Assembly: GCA_012960755.1 (NCBI GenBank)
Contig: DUAT01000078.1
Coordinates: 1-64,000 of the forward strand
Direction: 5' to 3'
DNA: 64,000 bases
From: Gammaproteobacteria bacterium
GTDB taxonomy: Bacteria; Pseudomonadota; Gammaproteobacteria; Pseudomonadales; Azotimanducaceae_A
Part shown: piece after piece, positions 1 through 8,385 of the stretch
How the letters are laid out: every line of letters starts with the position of its first letter
Numbering within the stretch: position 1 is the first letter of the stretch
Notes under the pieces: generated by a model
What the model was told of the DNA's origin: nothing
The model's input: only the letters and a program-made list of their open reading frames with translations
Database searches by the model: none
Translations under genes and position numbers: made by a program

Positions 1-10
1 CAATCAATGA

Positions 11-1132
11 TCATATCAAGGGCACCTGCTTCATCTGCTGCTGCGGCCCGGTGACATCATGGTGCAATTCCATCAGCCATTTATTCGCCAGCACGGTTTC
101 ATCATTAATCATTTCTTCCGGATAATGAGCGGGGGCAGTGGGTATCCCGGCGTCGATCAGCATCGACATGATTGTGCTGGAATCAGAATTACCGATTGTC
201 GAAATCATCTGTTCAATCTCATCCTGTGATGGTTTCGGAGACAGGGAGAATAGTTTACGCATTGCTTCTTGCTGCCCTTCAGTTTCGGCGGCAACCACAA
301 GCACGCCATCCCGGGTAAGAAACGGCCGATGAAAAAAATTGTCTTCAGACTCCTTTTGAAAACCTTTTTCAAATCCTATGGCCTCGCGACGAATATCCAG
401 TAACTCCTGGAAGGATGCACCTTGCCCAGCTCGTCTTTGCCTCACATCCCGTGCAGCATTGCGTTTTCCATCTGCAAGAGGGTGTTCCATTATTACTGGC
501 AGCTGCAGGTTCAGAGCTGTCGCGAGCAGTGAACATTCCACCATCTGACCCTCCCCGGTCATCTGTCGATGATATAACGCCGTCGTCACCGCATCTGCCA
601 TGGCAATGCCTGAACTGAAGTCAGCCACTGCTGTCGATGAGATTGTCATGGGTGACCCTTCTCCCGGCCTGGTTTTCCCTTCGGCCGCCATCAAACCAGA
701 AACAGCCTGTACCGCACCATCATATCCGGGCCTCAATGCCCAGGGACCCTGCCTGCCAAACGCAGTCAGATCTACATAAATCAGGTCCGGTCGAATTGCC
801 GCCAGGGATTCGTAATCGATGTTGAATTTTTTCGGTACATCGGGTCGATAGTTGATGAGTACAACATCCGTCTCCGGAATCAACTGGTGCACTATTTTCT
901 GTCCTTCCGGCAGGTTCAACCTTAATGCAATACTGTCTTTTCCACGATTCAGACACTGGAATGTTTTCGATTCCAGGGGAGAAAATGGTAGTTGAAGTCG
1001 CCAGGAATCTCCTTCCGGCGGTTCTACCTTCAGCACGCTGGCACCCATATCTGCCAATGCCTGACCGCCAAAGGGAGCGGCAATAACCTGGGAAAACTCA
1101 AGTACATTAACGCCTGTGAGTGGGCCTGCCAT
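11..1132 (-). CDS. CaiB/BaiF family (type III) CoA-transferase
   Basis: A 373-residue cytoplasmic type III CoA-transferase, a family that moves CoA between an acyl-CoA and a free carboxylic acid through an aspartyl intermediate. The N-terminus (GVNVLEFSQVIAAPFGG) and the stretch GYDGAVQAVSGLM are typical, and Asp171 in STAVADFSSG is the expected catalytic nucleophile. Length is slightly below the usual 380-420 residues but both ends look intact. It is divergent from the molybdenum hydroxylase operon starting at 1312, with about 180 bp between them, so the pair may share control and act on one substrate as its CoA ester. The substrate cannot be told from sequence. Confidence 0.9.
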   Translation of the reverse strand: MAGPLTGVNVLEFSQVIAAPFGGQALADMGASVLKVEPPEGDSWRLQLPFSPLESKTFQCLNRGKDSIALRLNLPEGQKIVHQLIPETDVVLINYRPDVPKKFNIDYESLAAIRPDLIYVDLTAFGRQGPWALRPGYDGAVQAVSGLMAAEGKTRPGEGSPMTISSTAVADFSSGIAMADAVTTALYHRQMTGEGQMVECSLLATALNLQLPVIMEHPLADGKRNAARDVRQRRAGQGASFQELLDIRREAIGFEKGFQKESEDNFFHRPFLTRDGVLVVAAETEGQQEAMRKLFSLSPKPSQDEIEQMISTIGNSDSSTIMSMLIDAGIPTAPAHYPEEMINDETVLANKWLMELHHDVTGPQQQMKQVPLI

Positions 1133-1311
1133 CGTGACAATTCCAAAGAATCAGGCCTAACAATAGTAATATGATACCGATGGTGTCAATGGCCTTTGCT
1201 CAATTGCAGCTTCGAGTACAGAATGGGTTTGATTCTTGGAGAGAATTAGTTAATCCTCAAAGGTTCAGGGTACTACAACAACGGCCAGCCTATTTCTTTG
1301 AAGCAAAAAAT

Positions 1312-1809
1312 ATGAAGCAACAAATCAGCTTTCGCGTAAACGGCGATTCGCACTCCCTTGAAACACAGCCAAACCGACTACTGCTTGACTGCCTCAGGGA
1401 TGATCTGAAAATCACCGGCCCCAAAGAAGGATGTAGTGTTGGCGTCTGCGGCGCTTGCACAGTCCTGGTTAACGGCCGCCTTGTGAGCGCCTGCCTCGAG
1501 CTGGCAGTCCGCTGTGATGGCGCGGATATTACCACCATCGAAGGACTGGGCACGCCCGACAACCTGCACCCTATTCAACAAGCCTTTATCGACCAGGGAG
1601 GGTTTCAGTGCGGTATCTGTACCCCTGGCATGGTACTCACTACCAAAGCGCTGCTGGACCAAAATCCCGAGCCATCGGACGACCAGATCAAGGCATGGAT
1701 GATGGGTAACCTCTGTCGCTGTACCGGCTACTACAAGATCGCCGACTCGGTTAAAGCGGCCGCCCTAGCCTATTCTCCGACGTCTAATCCCAACCCATCG
1801 GAGCGATAA
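1312..1809 (+). CDS. Molybdenum hydroxylase small [2Fe-2S] subunit (CoxS-like)
   Basis: The iron-sulfur subunit of a xanthine dehydrogenase/CO dehydrogenase-family hydroxylase, carrying electrons from the molybdenum site to FAD. In the 165-residue form, Cys41, Cys46, Cys49 and Cys61 make the plant-type cluster, and Cys100, Cys103, Cys135 and Cys137 (GICTPGM, NLCRCTGY) the second cluster next to the cofactor. The frame is open upstream to 1171, but the family N-terminus (beta strand MKQQISFRVNG) begins at ATG 1312, which I take as the start. The ribosome site is weak. It is the first gene of a four-gene operon, two bases before the FAD subunit. Confidence 0.93.
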   Translation: MKQQISFRVNGDSHSLETQPNRLLLDCLRDDLKITGPKEGCSVGVCGACTVLVNGRLVSACLELAVRCDGADITTIEGLGTPDNLHPIQQAFIDQGGFQCGICTPGMVLTTKALLDQNPEPSDDQIKAWMMGNLCRCTGYYKIADSVKAAALAYSPTSNPNPSER

Positions 1810-1811
1810 CC

Positions 1812-2681
1812 GTGAGGCAATTCGAACTCATCACACCCAGCAGTAAAACCGAAGTGCTCTCCCTGTTGGGTGACAATGATAGTCAAATTGTCGCGGGTGG
1901 TACCGGCCTGCTCAATTTGATGAAACAACGAATAGCCAACCCTGCCCGTCTCATCAGCCTTCACAAGATTGCGGACCTGCACCGCATTGAGCAGGTTGAA
2001 AATATGATCACCATCGGAGCACTGGTCACCCTCGCAGAAATAGAGCGGAATAAACTCATCCAGGAATTAGCCCCGGTCATTGTTGAAACCCTGAGGGAAG
2101 TTGCCAATCCTCGAATCAGGAGCATGGCAACCATGGGCGGGACCCTCGCTCATGCCGACCCAAATCAGGACACCCCTGTCACACTGGCCGCATTGGGCGG
2201 TATTGTCATCGTCGAATCGGTCCCCAGGTTACGTGAACTGGCTCTATCTGCGCTGTATCGCGACCATTATGAAACCGTGCTTGAACCAGACGAAATGATC
2301 ACAGCCATCAAGATTCCAATCCCTCTAGCAAACCACCGGATAGCCTTCAAGAAATTCACCCCTGCCAGCGTTGAAGACTACGCCTGTGTGACTGTTTGCG
2401 TACGCCTGAAGATGGTCGACAATCAATGCCAGTCGAGCCACATTCTTCTCGGCGGAGTCGGCCCGACAATCATCAAGGCCACATCTGCAGAACAAGTGCT
2501 TAAAGGCAGGCCAGTATCCGTCACAATTGCCGACGAAGCAGCCCTGGCAGCTGCCAGACAAACCGAACCGATGGACGATACCCGGGGCAGTGCTGACTAC
2601 AAACGACGCATGGTACGGGTTTGGGTCAGGCGAATGATCCTGAAAGCAGTGGGTTCTAACGGGAAAGACATTGAAATTTGA
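1812..2681 (+). CDS. Molybdenum hydroxylase FAD-binding subunit (CoxM-like)
   Basis: The middle subunit of the hydroxylase, 289 residues with a GTG start two bases after the Fe-S subunit stop. It holds FAD and passes electrons to the final acceptor. The two FAD-contact motifs are recognisable but altered: VAGGTGLLN (28-35; usually AGGTDLL) and TMGGTLAHADPN (107-118; usually GGNLAHADP). The CO_deh_flav_C domain follows to about residue 280. The last codons overlap the next gene by 11 bases, which points to translational coupling. It lacks the extra [4Fe-4S] loop of 4-hydroxybenzoyl-CoA reductase as far as can be judged, since no additional cysteine cluster is present. Confidence 0.92.
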   Translation: MRQFELITPSSKTEVLSLLGDNDSQIVAGGTGLLNLMKQRIANPARLISLHKIADLHRIEQVENMITIGALVTLAEIERNKLIQELAPVIVETLREVANPRIRSMATMGGTLAHADPNQDTPVTLAALGGIVIVESVPRLRELALSALYRDHYETVLEPDEMITAIKIPIPLANHRIAFKKFTPASVEDYACVTVCVRLKMVDNQCQSSHILLGGVGPTIIKATSAEQVLKGRPVSVTIADEAALAAARQTEPMDDTRGSADYKRRMVRVWVRRMILKAVGSNGKDIEI

Positions 2682-3165
2682 AGAGCGTTTTCGGGTTGAT
2701 TCGGACAGGGAAAGCCTGTGGGAACTTCTCATGGATGTCCATAAGGTCGCCACCTGCTTGTCCGGTGTAGAAGACCTGACGGTCCTTCAACCTGATGAGT
2801 ACGAGGGGGTTCTGCCGGTCAGCATGGGACCTGTGAAACTAAAGTTTAAAGGTCGGGTGACTGTCACTTTACGGGACAAAGAACGCTGGACCGCGATTCT
2901 TGAAGCCAAAGCAAACGACTCAAGAGCAGGCGGCGGCTTCAAGGCTTCACTTCAAATGCAACTGATCGAAGCGACAGACTCAGCTCTTGAACCAGCTTCG
3001 GATTTGATGCTAAAGCTGGAAACGACGTTTCTTGGGCGAATAGGGGAACTAGGACGACCGTTAATCAAGAGAAAAATCAATTCAATCATGCGCGATTTTT
3101 CAGAAACACTGAACGCTTCCATCGGCGCAATATCAAGGCCAATCTCAAGGCCAATCTCAAGGTAA
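2671..3165 (+). CDS. CoxG-like SRPBCC protein
   Basis: A 164-residue protein of the CoxG (carbon monoxide dehydrogenase subunit G) branch of the SRPBCC/START-like fold, thought to help assemble or anchor molybdenum hydroxylases. N-terminal FEERFRVDSDRESLWELLMD and VKLKFKGRVTVTLRD are typical strands of the fold. It starts at TTG 2671 inside the end of the FAD-subunit gene, with GGG about five bases upstream. The C-terminus ends in a small tandem repeat SRPISRPISR, coded by a 12-bp direct repeat (about 3133-3162). The gene lies between the FAD and molybdopterin subunits, five bases before the latter. Confidence 0.88.
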   Translation: MKFEERFRVDSDRESLWELLMDVHKVATCLSGVEDLTVLQPDEYEGVLPVSMGPVKLKFKGRVTVTLRDKERWTAILEAKANDSRAGGGFKASLQMQLIEATDSALEPASDLMLKLETTFLGRIGELGRPLIKRKINSIMRDFSETLNASIGAISRPISRPISR

Positions 3166-3170
3166 TACCC

Positions 3171-5429
3171 ATGACAGACGAACAGTCATATGAACAGATT
3201 GGAAAACCGCTAGGTCGAGTCGAAGGACCGGAAAAGGTGACCGGTACGACCCTGTATCCCGGCGATATTCGTTTGCCAGGTATGCTGGTGGGAAAATGTC
3301 TCCGCTCGCCTTATCCCCACGCCCGAATTCTCTCGATTGACACCAGTGCTGCTATCGAATTACCCGGCGTCCATGCAGTGATTACCGCCAAGGACTTACC
3401 GGATCACAAAGTCGGTCGAATGTTGCGTGATTTTGAACCACTGGCGACGGACAGGGTACTCTTTGTGGGCCAGAAAATCGCAGCTGTGGCGGCGGAGAAC
3501 CAGGATATCGCAAGGGAAGCCATTGCATTGATCGATGTTGACTACGAACCCCTACCAGCGATACTCGATATTGAGTCAGCCCGCGCCAATGAGGCGCCGG
3601 TACTACACCCGGACTTTGACAAGTATGTCGGTCGCATGGAAGAACCTCGGGCTCATCCTAACAACTGTGCCGAAATCAGCTGGCGACGGGGTGATGTCGA
3701 GCAGGGTTTTGCATCAGCAGACCATGTTATCGAACACACTTTTAGAACCCAGCGCCAGCACCAGGGTTACATCGAACCGCACGCCTGTATTGTTAACATT
3801 GAAGCCGATGGCCATGTTCAGGTCTGGGCCAACAGCAAAGCACCGTTTCAACTGAGAGGCCAAATAGCCGGTGGGATCGGACTGACATCAAAGGATGTCA
3901 CTGTCTTGCCAAGCCCTATTGGTGGCGATTTCGGCGGCAAAGGCGGATTTATGGATACTCACGTCGCCTACTGGCTGTCTCGGGCTTGTGGCAGGCCGAT
4001 TATGATAACCATGGATTACACCGAGGAACTGACTGCCGGTAATCCAAGACACGGCGCGGTGATGACGTTTAAAACAGGCGTGATGATGGATGGCACTATC
4101 GTCGCTCGACAGGCCGACCTGGTGTACGACAGTGGTGCCTTCGGCGCTTTCCGACCTGGCAAAGGGTCGACCTATGGCGCCCGTTGCCTGGACCCCTATC
4201 GCGTCAATCACGCATTAATCAATTCTTCACTTGTTTATACCAATCTTGTGCCTTGTGGTTCCATGCGGTCTCCCGGTGATCCACAATCGATATTTGCTGG
4301 TGAGACCCATATAGACCTCATTGCTCGCGAGATCGGTATGGACCCGCTGGCTTTCCGATTGAAGAACGTGGTGCGACAGGATGACCTGTCGCCACTGGGA
4401 ATACACTGGCAAGACCCAATCCCCAGCCGGGTGCTGGAAGCTGCTGCAGAAGCAATAAACTACGAGAATAGAAAAAATCGAACCGAGGACGGGCGTGCAG
4501 TGGGCATTGGTTTTTCAATATGCAATCGCAATACCGGCGGCGGCAATGCCACGGCCCGGGTTACTATCTCTGCCAATGCTTCAATTACCCTGAATATCTC
4601 TCTTCGGGATACAGGTTCAGGGTTCTATACCATGTTGCGTCAGATTATCGGCGAAGAGCTTGGCATACCCTACGATCAGATCCAGTTGCAGACCTGGTCA
4701 ACCGATGCCATTGAAACCGATGGAGGCGTCGGTGGCGCCCGGGTTACCAATGCAGCAGGTAATGCAGTCCTTGAAGCGGCCGCTTCAATCAGGCAGCAGC
4801 TCAATGGTTACCTGACCAACAAGTATAGTTGGGCACCAGACGATATTAAATATTCTAACCGCCAGGTACGGCATCAGGGCAGTTCAATCGAACTGTCAGG
4901 ATTGATGCATGAAATCGGATCTGACATCACTGCGGAAGTCACTTACATTGCCCCACCGCCGGAGGGCACAGTATTCACGGCCCAGGCCGCGGAGGTTGCC
5001 ATTGATGAGGAAACAGGCGAGATCGAAGTACTACATTTTGTTACCGCCCACGATGTCGGCACCATTTTGAATCCGACAGCACACCAGGGCCAGGTCGAAG
5101 GGGGATTCGCACAGGGCCTTGGCTACACTTTGTTCGAAGAAATCATGTACGAAGAAGGTTATGTACTCAACGCCCACCTGGGTGATTATAAGCTACCAAC
5201 AATGCGCGATATGCCAAAGTTAACCACGATTCACGTTCGCGCTGAAGTCGACGGCCCCACGCCTTACGGCGGCAAAGGCATTGGGGAACAATCTGTGAGC
5301 GGCGTTGCCCCGGCTATCGTCAATGCAATACTGGATGCAACCGGCAAGAGTATGCGCGCATTACCAGTGACATCAGAGAAGATGCTCGATGCACTCGACC
5401 AAAATGTCAAAACGCCATTGGCAATATGA
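3171..5429 (+). CDS. Molybdenum hydroxylase large molybdopterin-binding subunit
   Basis: The 752-residue catalytic subunit of a xanthine dehydrogenase-family hydroxylase, which adds a water-derived oxygen to an aromatic ring, heterocycle or aldehyde. The cofactor motif GGDFGGKGG is at 251-259 and the catalytic glutamate is Glu706 in GGKGIGEQ. The active-site loop reads PCGSMRSPGD (361-370), in place of AYxCSFR of true form I CO dehydrogenase or AYRGAGR of form II, so CO is not the likely substrate. With the Fe-S, FAD and CoxG-like genes upstream this makes a complete enzyme. Flanking CoA-transferase and MaoC-like genes suggest work on an organic acid or its CoA ester; this is inference. Confidence 0.93.
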   Translation: MTDEQSYEQIGKPLGRVEGPEKVTGTTLYPGDIRLPGMLVGKCLRSPYPHARILSIDTSAAIELPGVHAVITAKDLPDHKVGRMLRDFEPLATDRVLFVGQKIAAVAAENQDIAREAIALIDVDYEPLPAILDIESARANEAPVLHPDFDKYVGRMEEPRAHPNNCAEISWRRGDVEQGFASADHVIEHTFRTQRQHQGYIEPHACIVNIEADGHVQVWANSKAPFQLRGQIAGGIGLTSKDVTVLPSPIGGDFGGKGGFMDTHVAYWLSRACGRPIMITMDYTEELTAGNPRHGAVMTFKTGVMMDGTIVARQADLVYDSGAFGAFRPGKGSTYGARCLDPYRVNHALINSSLVYTNLVPCGSMRSPGDPQSIFAGETHIDLIAREIGMDPLAFRLKNVVRQDDLSPLGIHWQDPIPSRVLEAAAEAINYENRKNRTEDGRAVGIGFSICNRNTGGGNATARVTISANASITLNISLRDTGSGFYTMLRQIIGEELGIPYDQIQLQTWSTDAIETDGGVGGARVTNAAGNAVLEAAASIRQQLNGYLTNKYSWAPDDIKYSNRQVRHQGSSIELSGLMHEIGSDITAEVTYIAPPPEGTVFTAQAAEVAIDEETGEIEVLHFVTAHDVGTILNPTAHQGQVEGGFAQGLGYTLFEEIMYEEGYVLNAHLGDYKLPTMRDMPKLTTIHVRAEVDGPTPYGGKGIGEQSVSGVAPAIVNAILDATGKSMRALPVTSEKMLDALDQNVKTPLAI

Positions 5430-5466
5430 TCCAGCAGGCGTAGTGTTAACCATCATCAGATAGAAA

Positions 5467-5476
5467 GTTGATCAAC
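5467..5476. promoter_or_regulatory. 10-bp perfect palindrome upstream of the MaoC-like gene
   Basis: GTTGATCAAC lies in the 98-bp gap between the molybdenum hydroxylase operon and the hot-dog gene at 5528. It may be an operator, but a 10-bp palindrome is weak evidence on its own. Confidence 0.2.
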
Positions 5477-5527
5477 AATTAAGCGAGACAACTTAACAGG
5501 CGAATCGACAACAAATTGGAGAATCAT

Positions 5528-6403
5528 ATGAACACGGCATTCAATTTCACAGAAAATGATGGCGCCATCACCGGCCCGTTACGAGAACCCAGGAACAGTG
5601 CCATTAATGCAGGTGCAGGCAGTATTCACGACGAGGCTACGGCTCAGAAGCTCGGTTTTCGAGGCGGCACCGTCGCAGGCTCATTACATATGGAGCAGTT
5701 TCCACCATTGCTTATCGAGAGCCTGGGGGACAACTGGCTTAACACCGGCAACATGTCACTGTACTTTCGATACGCGACGACCGATGGTGAATCAGTTCAA
5801 GCCTCAGCCAATCGCCCGACTGACGATAGCCAGCAAATCGACATCTGGATGGATGACCCTTCGGGTAACCAAATTTGCGATGGCACTGCCTCTGTTAATG
5901 AGCCGGATTCGAATTCTGCCGTCAGAAACCGAATAAAAATTATCCCGGAAGCCAAAGACCTGAGAATCCTGGCCAGTGTAGAGATCGGCAAAGCCGGTCC
6001 TGTGGTTCCGGTCAACATCGATCAGGCGAAACTGGACAACCGTCTGGCGGTAGTCACCGAACCACTGGCAGCCTACACAAATGCCGGTATTTTTGGCCAT
6101 AAAATCATGACACCGGCACTGCAGGTACAGTCCATGCGTCCGGGTGAGGCTGCCCTGTTGCCGCGAGACGGGAATTACGGAGTCGGGCTGTTCGGCGCCA
6201 TCGAGTTGCAATTGGTAGATGGACCAGCCTTTGTTGACTACAACTATGAAACCTTCGCAAAAGTACTGGCTGTGGGTGAAACTCCAAAAACAGAATACTA
6301 CTACTATGAATCCATGCTGTTGGACCCAAAGAGCGGTAACACCGTCATGAGTATGATCATGATGATTCGGTTTATGAAGGCTTCTTCGAAGCTTTGGCAA
6401 TAG
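5528..6403 (+). CDS. MaoC-like hot-dog domain protein
   Basis: A 291-residue protein that looks like a MaoC/hot-dog fold hydratase or dehydratase acting on acyl-CoA thioesters. HDEATAQKLGFRGGTVAGSLHMEQ followed by LGDNWLNTGNMSLYF matches the usual family order (substrate-lid helix, then the DWLntG/F strand). The frame is open from TTG 5516, but GGAG at 5518-5521 is spaced six bases from ATG 5528, which I choose. Its last third is less familiar. It shares general architecture with the gene at 7483, including the N(L/W)NxG motif, so the two may be paralogues serving one pathway. Confidence 0.7.
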   Translation: MNTAFNFTENDGAITGPLREPRNSAINAGAGSIHDEATAQKLGFRGGTVAGSLHMEQFPPLLIESLGDNWLNTGNMSLYFRYATTDGESVQASANRPTDDSQQIDIWMDDPSGNQICDGTASVNEPDSNSAVRNRIKIIPEAKDLRILASVEIGKAGPVVPVNIDQAKLDNRLAVVTEPLAAYTNAGIFGHKIMTPALQVQSMRPGEAALLPRDGNYGVGLFGAIELQLVDGPAFVDYNYETFAKVLAVGETPKTEYYYYESMLLDPKSGNTVMSMIMMIRFMKASSKLWQ

Positions 6404-6421
6404 GGCGCCTGGCGTACATAG

Positions 6422-6435
6422 AGTGCTGCAGCACT
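6422..6435. promoter_or_regulatory. 14-bp perfect palindrome
   Basis: AGTGCTGCAGCACT lies 19 bp after the stop of the hot-dog gene and about 100 bp before the barrel gene. No run of T follows on either strand, so an operator is as likely as a terminator stem. Confidence 0.3.
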
Positions 6436-6535
6436 GGCGTTGTACATGAACGGTTTCACAAATAAGCTATCCGTGATATATAACTGTACGTGGTTCGGTG
6501 ACGTAATCATAAAAGCACAGGCAAGGATTTCAAAG

Positions 6536-7363
6536 ATGTACAACCTCAAGATCTGGACCGCCCTCGTGTTTTATTCGTTGTTTTCTACTGCTGCTATGGC
6601 GGGCAGCTCAATTGAAGACACCCATTTTTTTCGTCTTGGTGTCTATAAGCAGGAAGCAACGGTGCGACTGGGCGCGACGATTGACCCATTTCCGCCCGTG
6701 GTAATCGACTTGGCGGATGATCTGAATTCAGATGACTCAACTACCGCAGTCAGTGCCTTATATCGTTGGCATTTTACAAAAAAGTGGTCCCTGAGCCTGG
6801 CGTACCGGCAGCTCGCGTTGGATGGCGGCGGGCTGGCAACAAAAGATTTCAATTTTGACGGCAAGGACTTCACTGCCGGGGGAGAAATCAATACAGAGTT
6901 TAATTTGGATACCTACCTTGTTGACATTGGGTATTCATTCATTCGCAATAACAAATGGGAAATGGTGGTAGGAATGGGCCTGCACGCCTTCGATATTGAA
7001 TCCTCCATATCAGGGCAAATTTCGGTGACCGATGGTTCCGGTATTGTGACTCTAGCAAATGGCAGAGCTAATGCTGATGTACTCGCTCCGCTTCCCAATC
7101 TACGCGGCGCAGTTACCTATATGATCAACCCAAAATGGGAGGTTAACGCAAGTTTCGGCTGGCTTAGCGTGGAGATAGACCAGATAAAAGGCGACTACAC
7201 GTATTTTGACTTCGCTACGGAGTATCGGATTACAGATCGATTTGGTATCGGCGCGACTTATGAGATCGCCGACATTGATGTAACAGTGAAAAAAATCAGT
7301 CGCGTTGAAAAGTATGATCTGGAATTCAAGGGACCAAGTCTCTACATCAGTTATGGGTTCTAA
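6536..7363 (+). CDS. Outer-membrane beta-barrel protein
   Basis: A 276-residue exported protein. From ATG 6536 it begins with a clear signal peptide (MYNLKIWTALVFYSLFSTAAMAG, cleavage after AMA), and AAGGA sits eight bases upstream. The open frame extends back to 6440 but that part is not signal-like. The mature part alternates polar and non-polar residues in strands, has many Tyr/Trp/Phe at strand ends, and finishes with GPSLYISYGF, a C-terminal aromatic as outer-membrane barrels have. It resembles OmpW/porin-like eight-stranded barrels in size and texture, but I do not recognise a specific family. It may be the uptake pore for the substrate of the surrounding genes. Confidence 0.7.
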   Translation: MYNLKIWTALVFYSLFSTAAMAGSSIEDTHFFRLGVYKQEATVRLGATIDPFPPVVIDLADDLNSDDSTTAVSALYRWHFTKKWSLSLAYRQLALDGGGLATKDFNFDGKDFTAGGEINTEFNLDTYLVDIGYSFIRNNKWEMVVGMGLHAFDIESSISGQISVTDGSGIVTLANGRANADVLAPLPNLRGAVTYMINPKWEVNASFGWLSVEIDQIKGDYTYFDFATEYRITDRFGIGATYEIADIDVTVKKISRVEKYDLEFKGPSLYISYGF

Positions 7364-7482
7364 GTATGATTTTGAGTATGATTTTCAGTAGGTGCGGGTG
7401 AATTACCACGAGTGTAGAACAAACCAGTAATCCTGCCATCGGTAAAGTACTGACGCCCCGAGATTTTAAGGTCAGTGACAGG

Positions 7483-8259
7483 ATGGTTGATGATTATTTT
7501 GCAGGACTTGAAATAGACCGTCCCTTAAGTGATGTTGCAGGACACGCAGTACCCTCGATGTTGGCGGGGTCCGCAGACAGCTTCCATGAGGCGAGTCGTT
7601 TCCAGCAGGATAAGGGGCACCTGTGGATGCGCCAGGAATGGGAACTCAATCAGCCACTCTCAACCCGGGAGTCCTACGTCGCCCATGCAGTGATAGAAGA
7701 CATCTACCGCCGCAGGAACCGAACGGTTGTCAATACGGCAATGACTCTGAACAATGCCGCGGATGAAGTGGTCGTTAGATCCAAACATCACCAGTCTTTT
7801 CTGCTTGACGAGCCTGTCGAGCAAGTACAATTTCGCGACCCGGGGAAGAAGGAAGGTGCCAGGAAATTTATCGTACCGGAAGGATCAGAACTCGAATCGA
7901 TCGACGCGTTAGTCACTCTCGAAATGTGCGGGCAGTTTTTTCACGGCAGTCGAAGCTATCATACTGATCTTAACGCATCCCTGGCGTTGGGATTTCAGGA
8001 CGTTGTGGTTGGCGGGTTCATGACCATGTCTTATGTCGGACACCTGCTTGAACAATATTTTGGCAACAACTGGTGGAACGCAGGACGACTGGATATCAAG
8101 TTCACCAATCCCCTGTGGCCTGATGAACATATCAACATCAGGGGCGTCGCAACCGGGCCCTGTCCTGACGATAAAACCCGGCAGGAAGTCTTCGCCTGGA
8201 TTGAAAAAGACGACCATACGATTGTGCTCATCGCCAACGCCAGTGCGCCTCTGGCCTAA
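7483..8259 (+). CDS. MaoC-like hot-dog domain protein
   Basis: A hot-dog fold protein of 258 residues from ATG 7483, with VVVGGFMTMSYVGHLLEQYFGNNWWNAG and IKFTNPLWPDEHINIRG in the C-terminal half, the pattern of MaoC-type enoyl-CoA hydratases. The start is unclear: the frame is open back to 7402, just after an in-frame TGA, and the upstream codons (VLTPRDFKVSDR) read like protein, but there is no ATG, GTG or TTG there. Only ATT 7402 or CTG 7450 would extend it. No good ribosome site precedes ATG 7483. It follows the barrel gene on the same strand. Confidence 0.72.
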   Translation: MVDDYFAGLEIDRPLSDVAGHAVPSMLAGSADSFHEASRFQQDKGHLWMRQEWELNQPLSTRESYVAHAVIEDIYRRRNRTVVNTAMTLNNAADEVVVRSKHHQSFLLDEPVEQVQFRDPGKKEGARKFIVPEGSELESIDALVTLEMCGQFFHGSRSYHTDLNASLALGFQDVVVGGFMTMSYVGHLLEQYFGNNWWNAGRLDIKFTNPLWPDEHINIRGVATGPCPDDKTRQEVFAWIEKDDHTIVLIANASAPLA

Positions 8260-8299
8260 TAGGCCTTCAGGGACTACTACAGGATCCGACCTGCATTTC

Positions 8300-8311
8300 C
8301 GACAATTGTCG
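8300..8311. promoter_or_regulatory. 12-bp perfect palindrome upstream of the MATE gene
   Basis: CGACAATTGTCG lies 75 bp before the MATE transporter start, in the gap after the hot-dog gene. It could be a repressor site; nothing else supports this. Confidence 0.25.
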
Positions 8312-8385
8312 TCCACGCAAACCCAACTGATTAACCATCACTGATTTCAATATCGATTCACAGCGGTAGTTCCCATGTATCATGT

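Noticed and set aside
4318..4518. Antisense open frames within the molybdenum hydroxylase and other long genes
   Set aside because: They lie wholly inside well-supported genes on the other strand and show no protein-like features.
3171..5429. True CO dehydrogenase (coxL)
   Set aside because: The active-site loop is neither form I nor form II, and coxDEF genes are absent.
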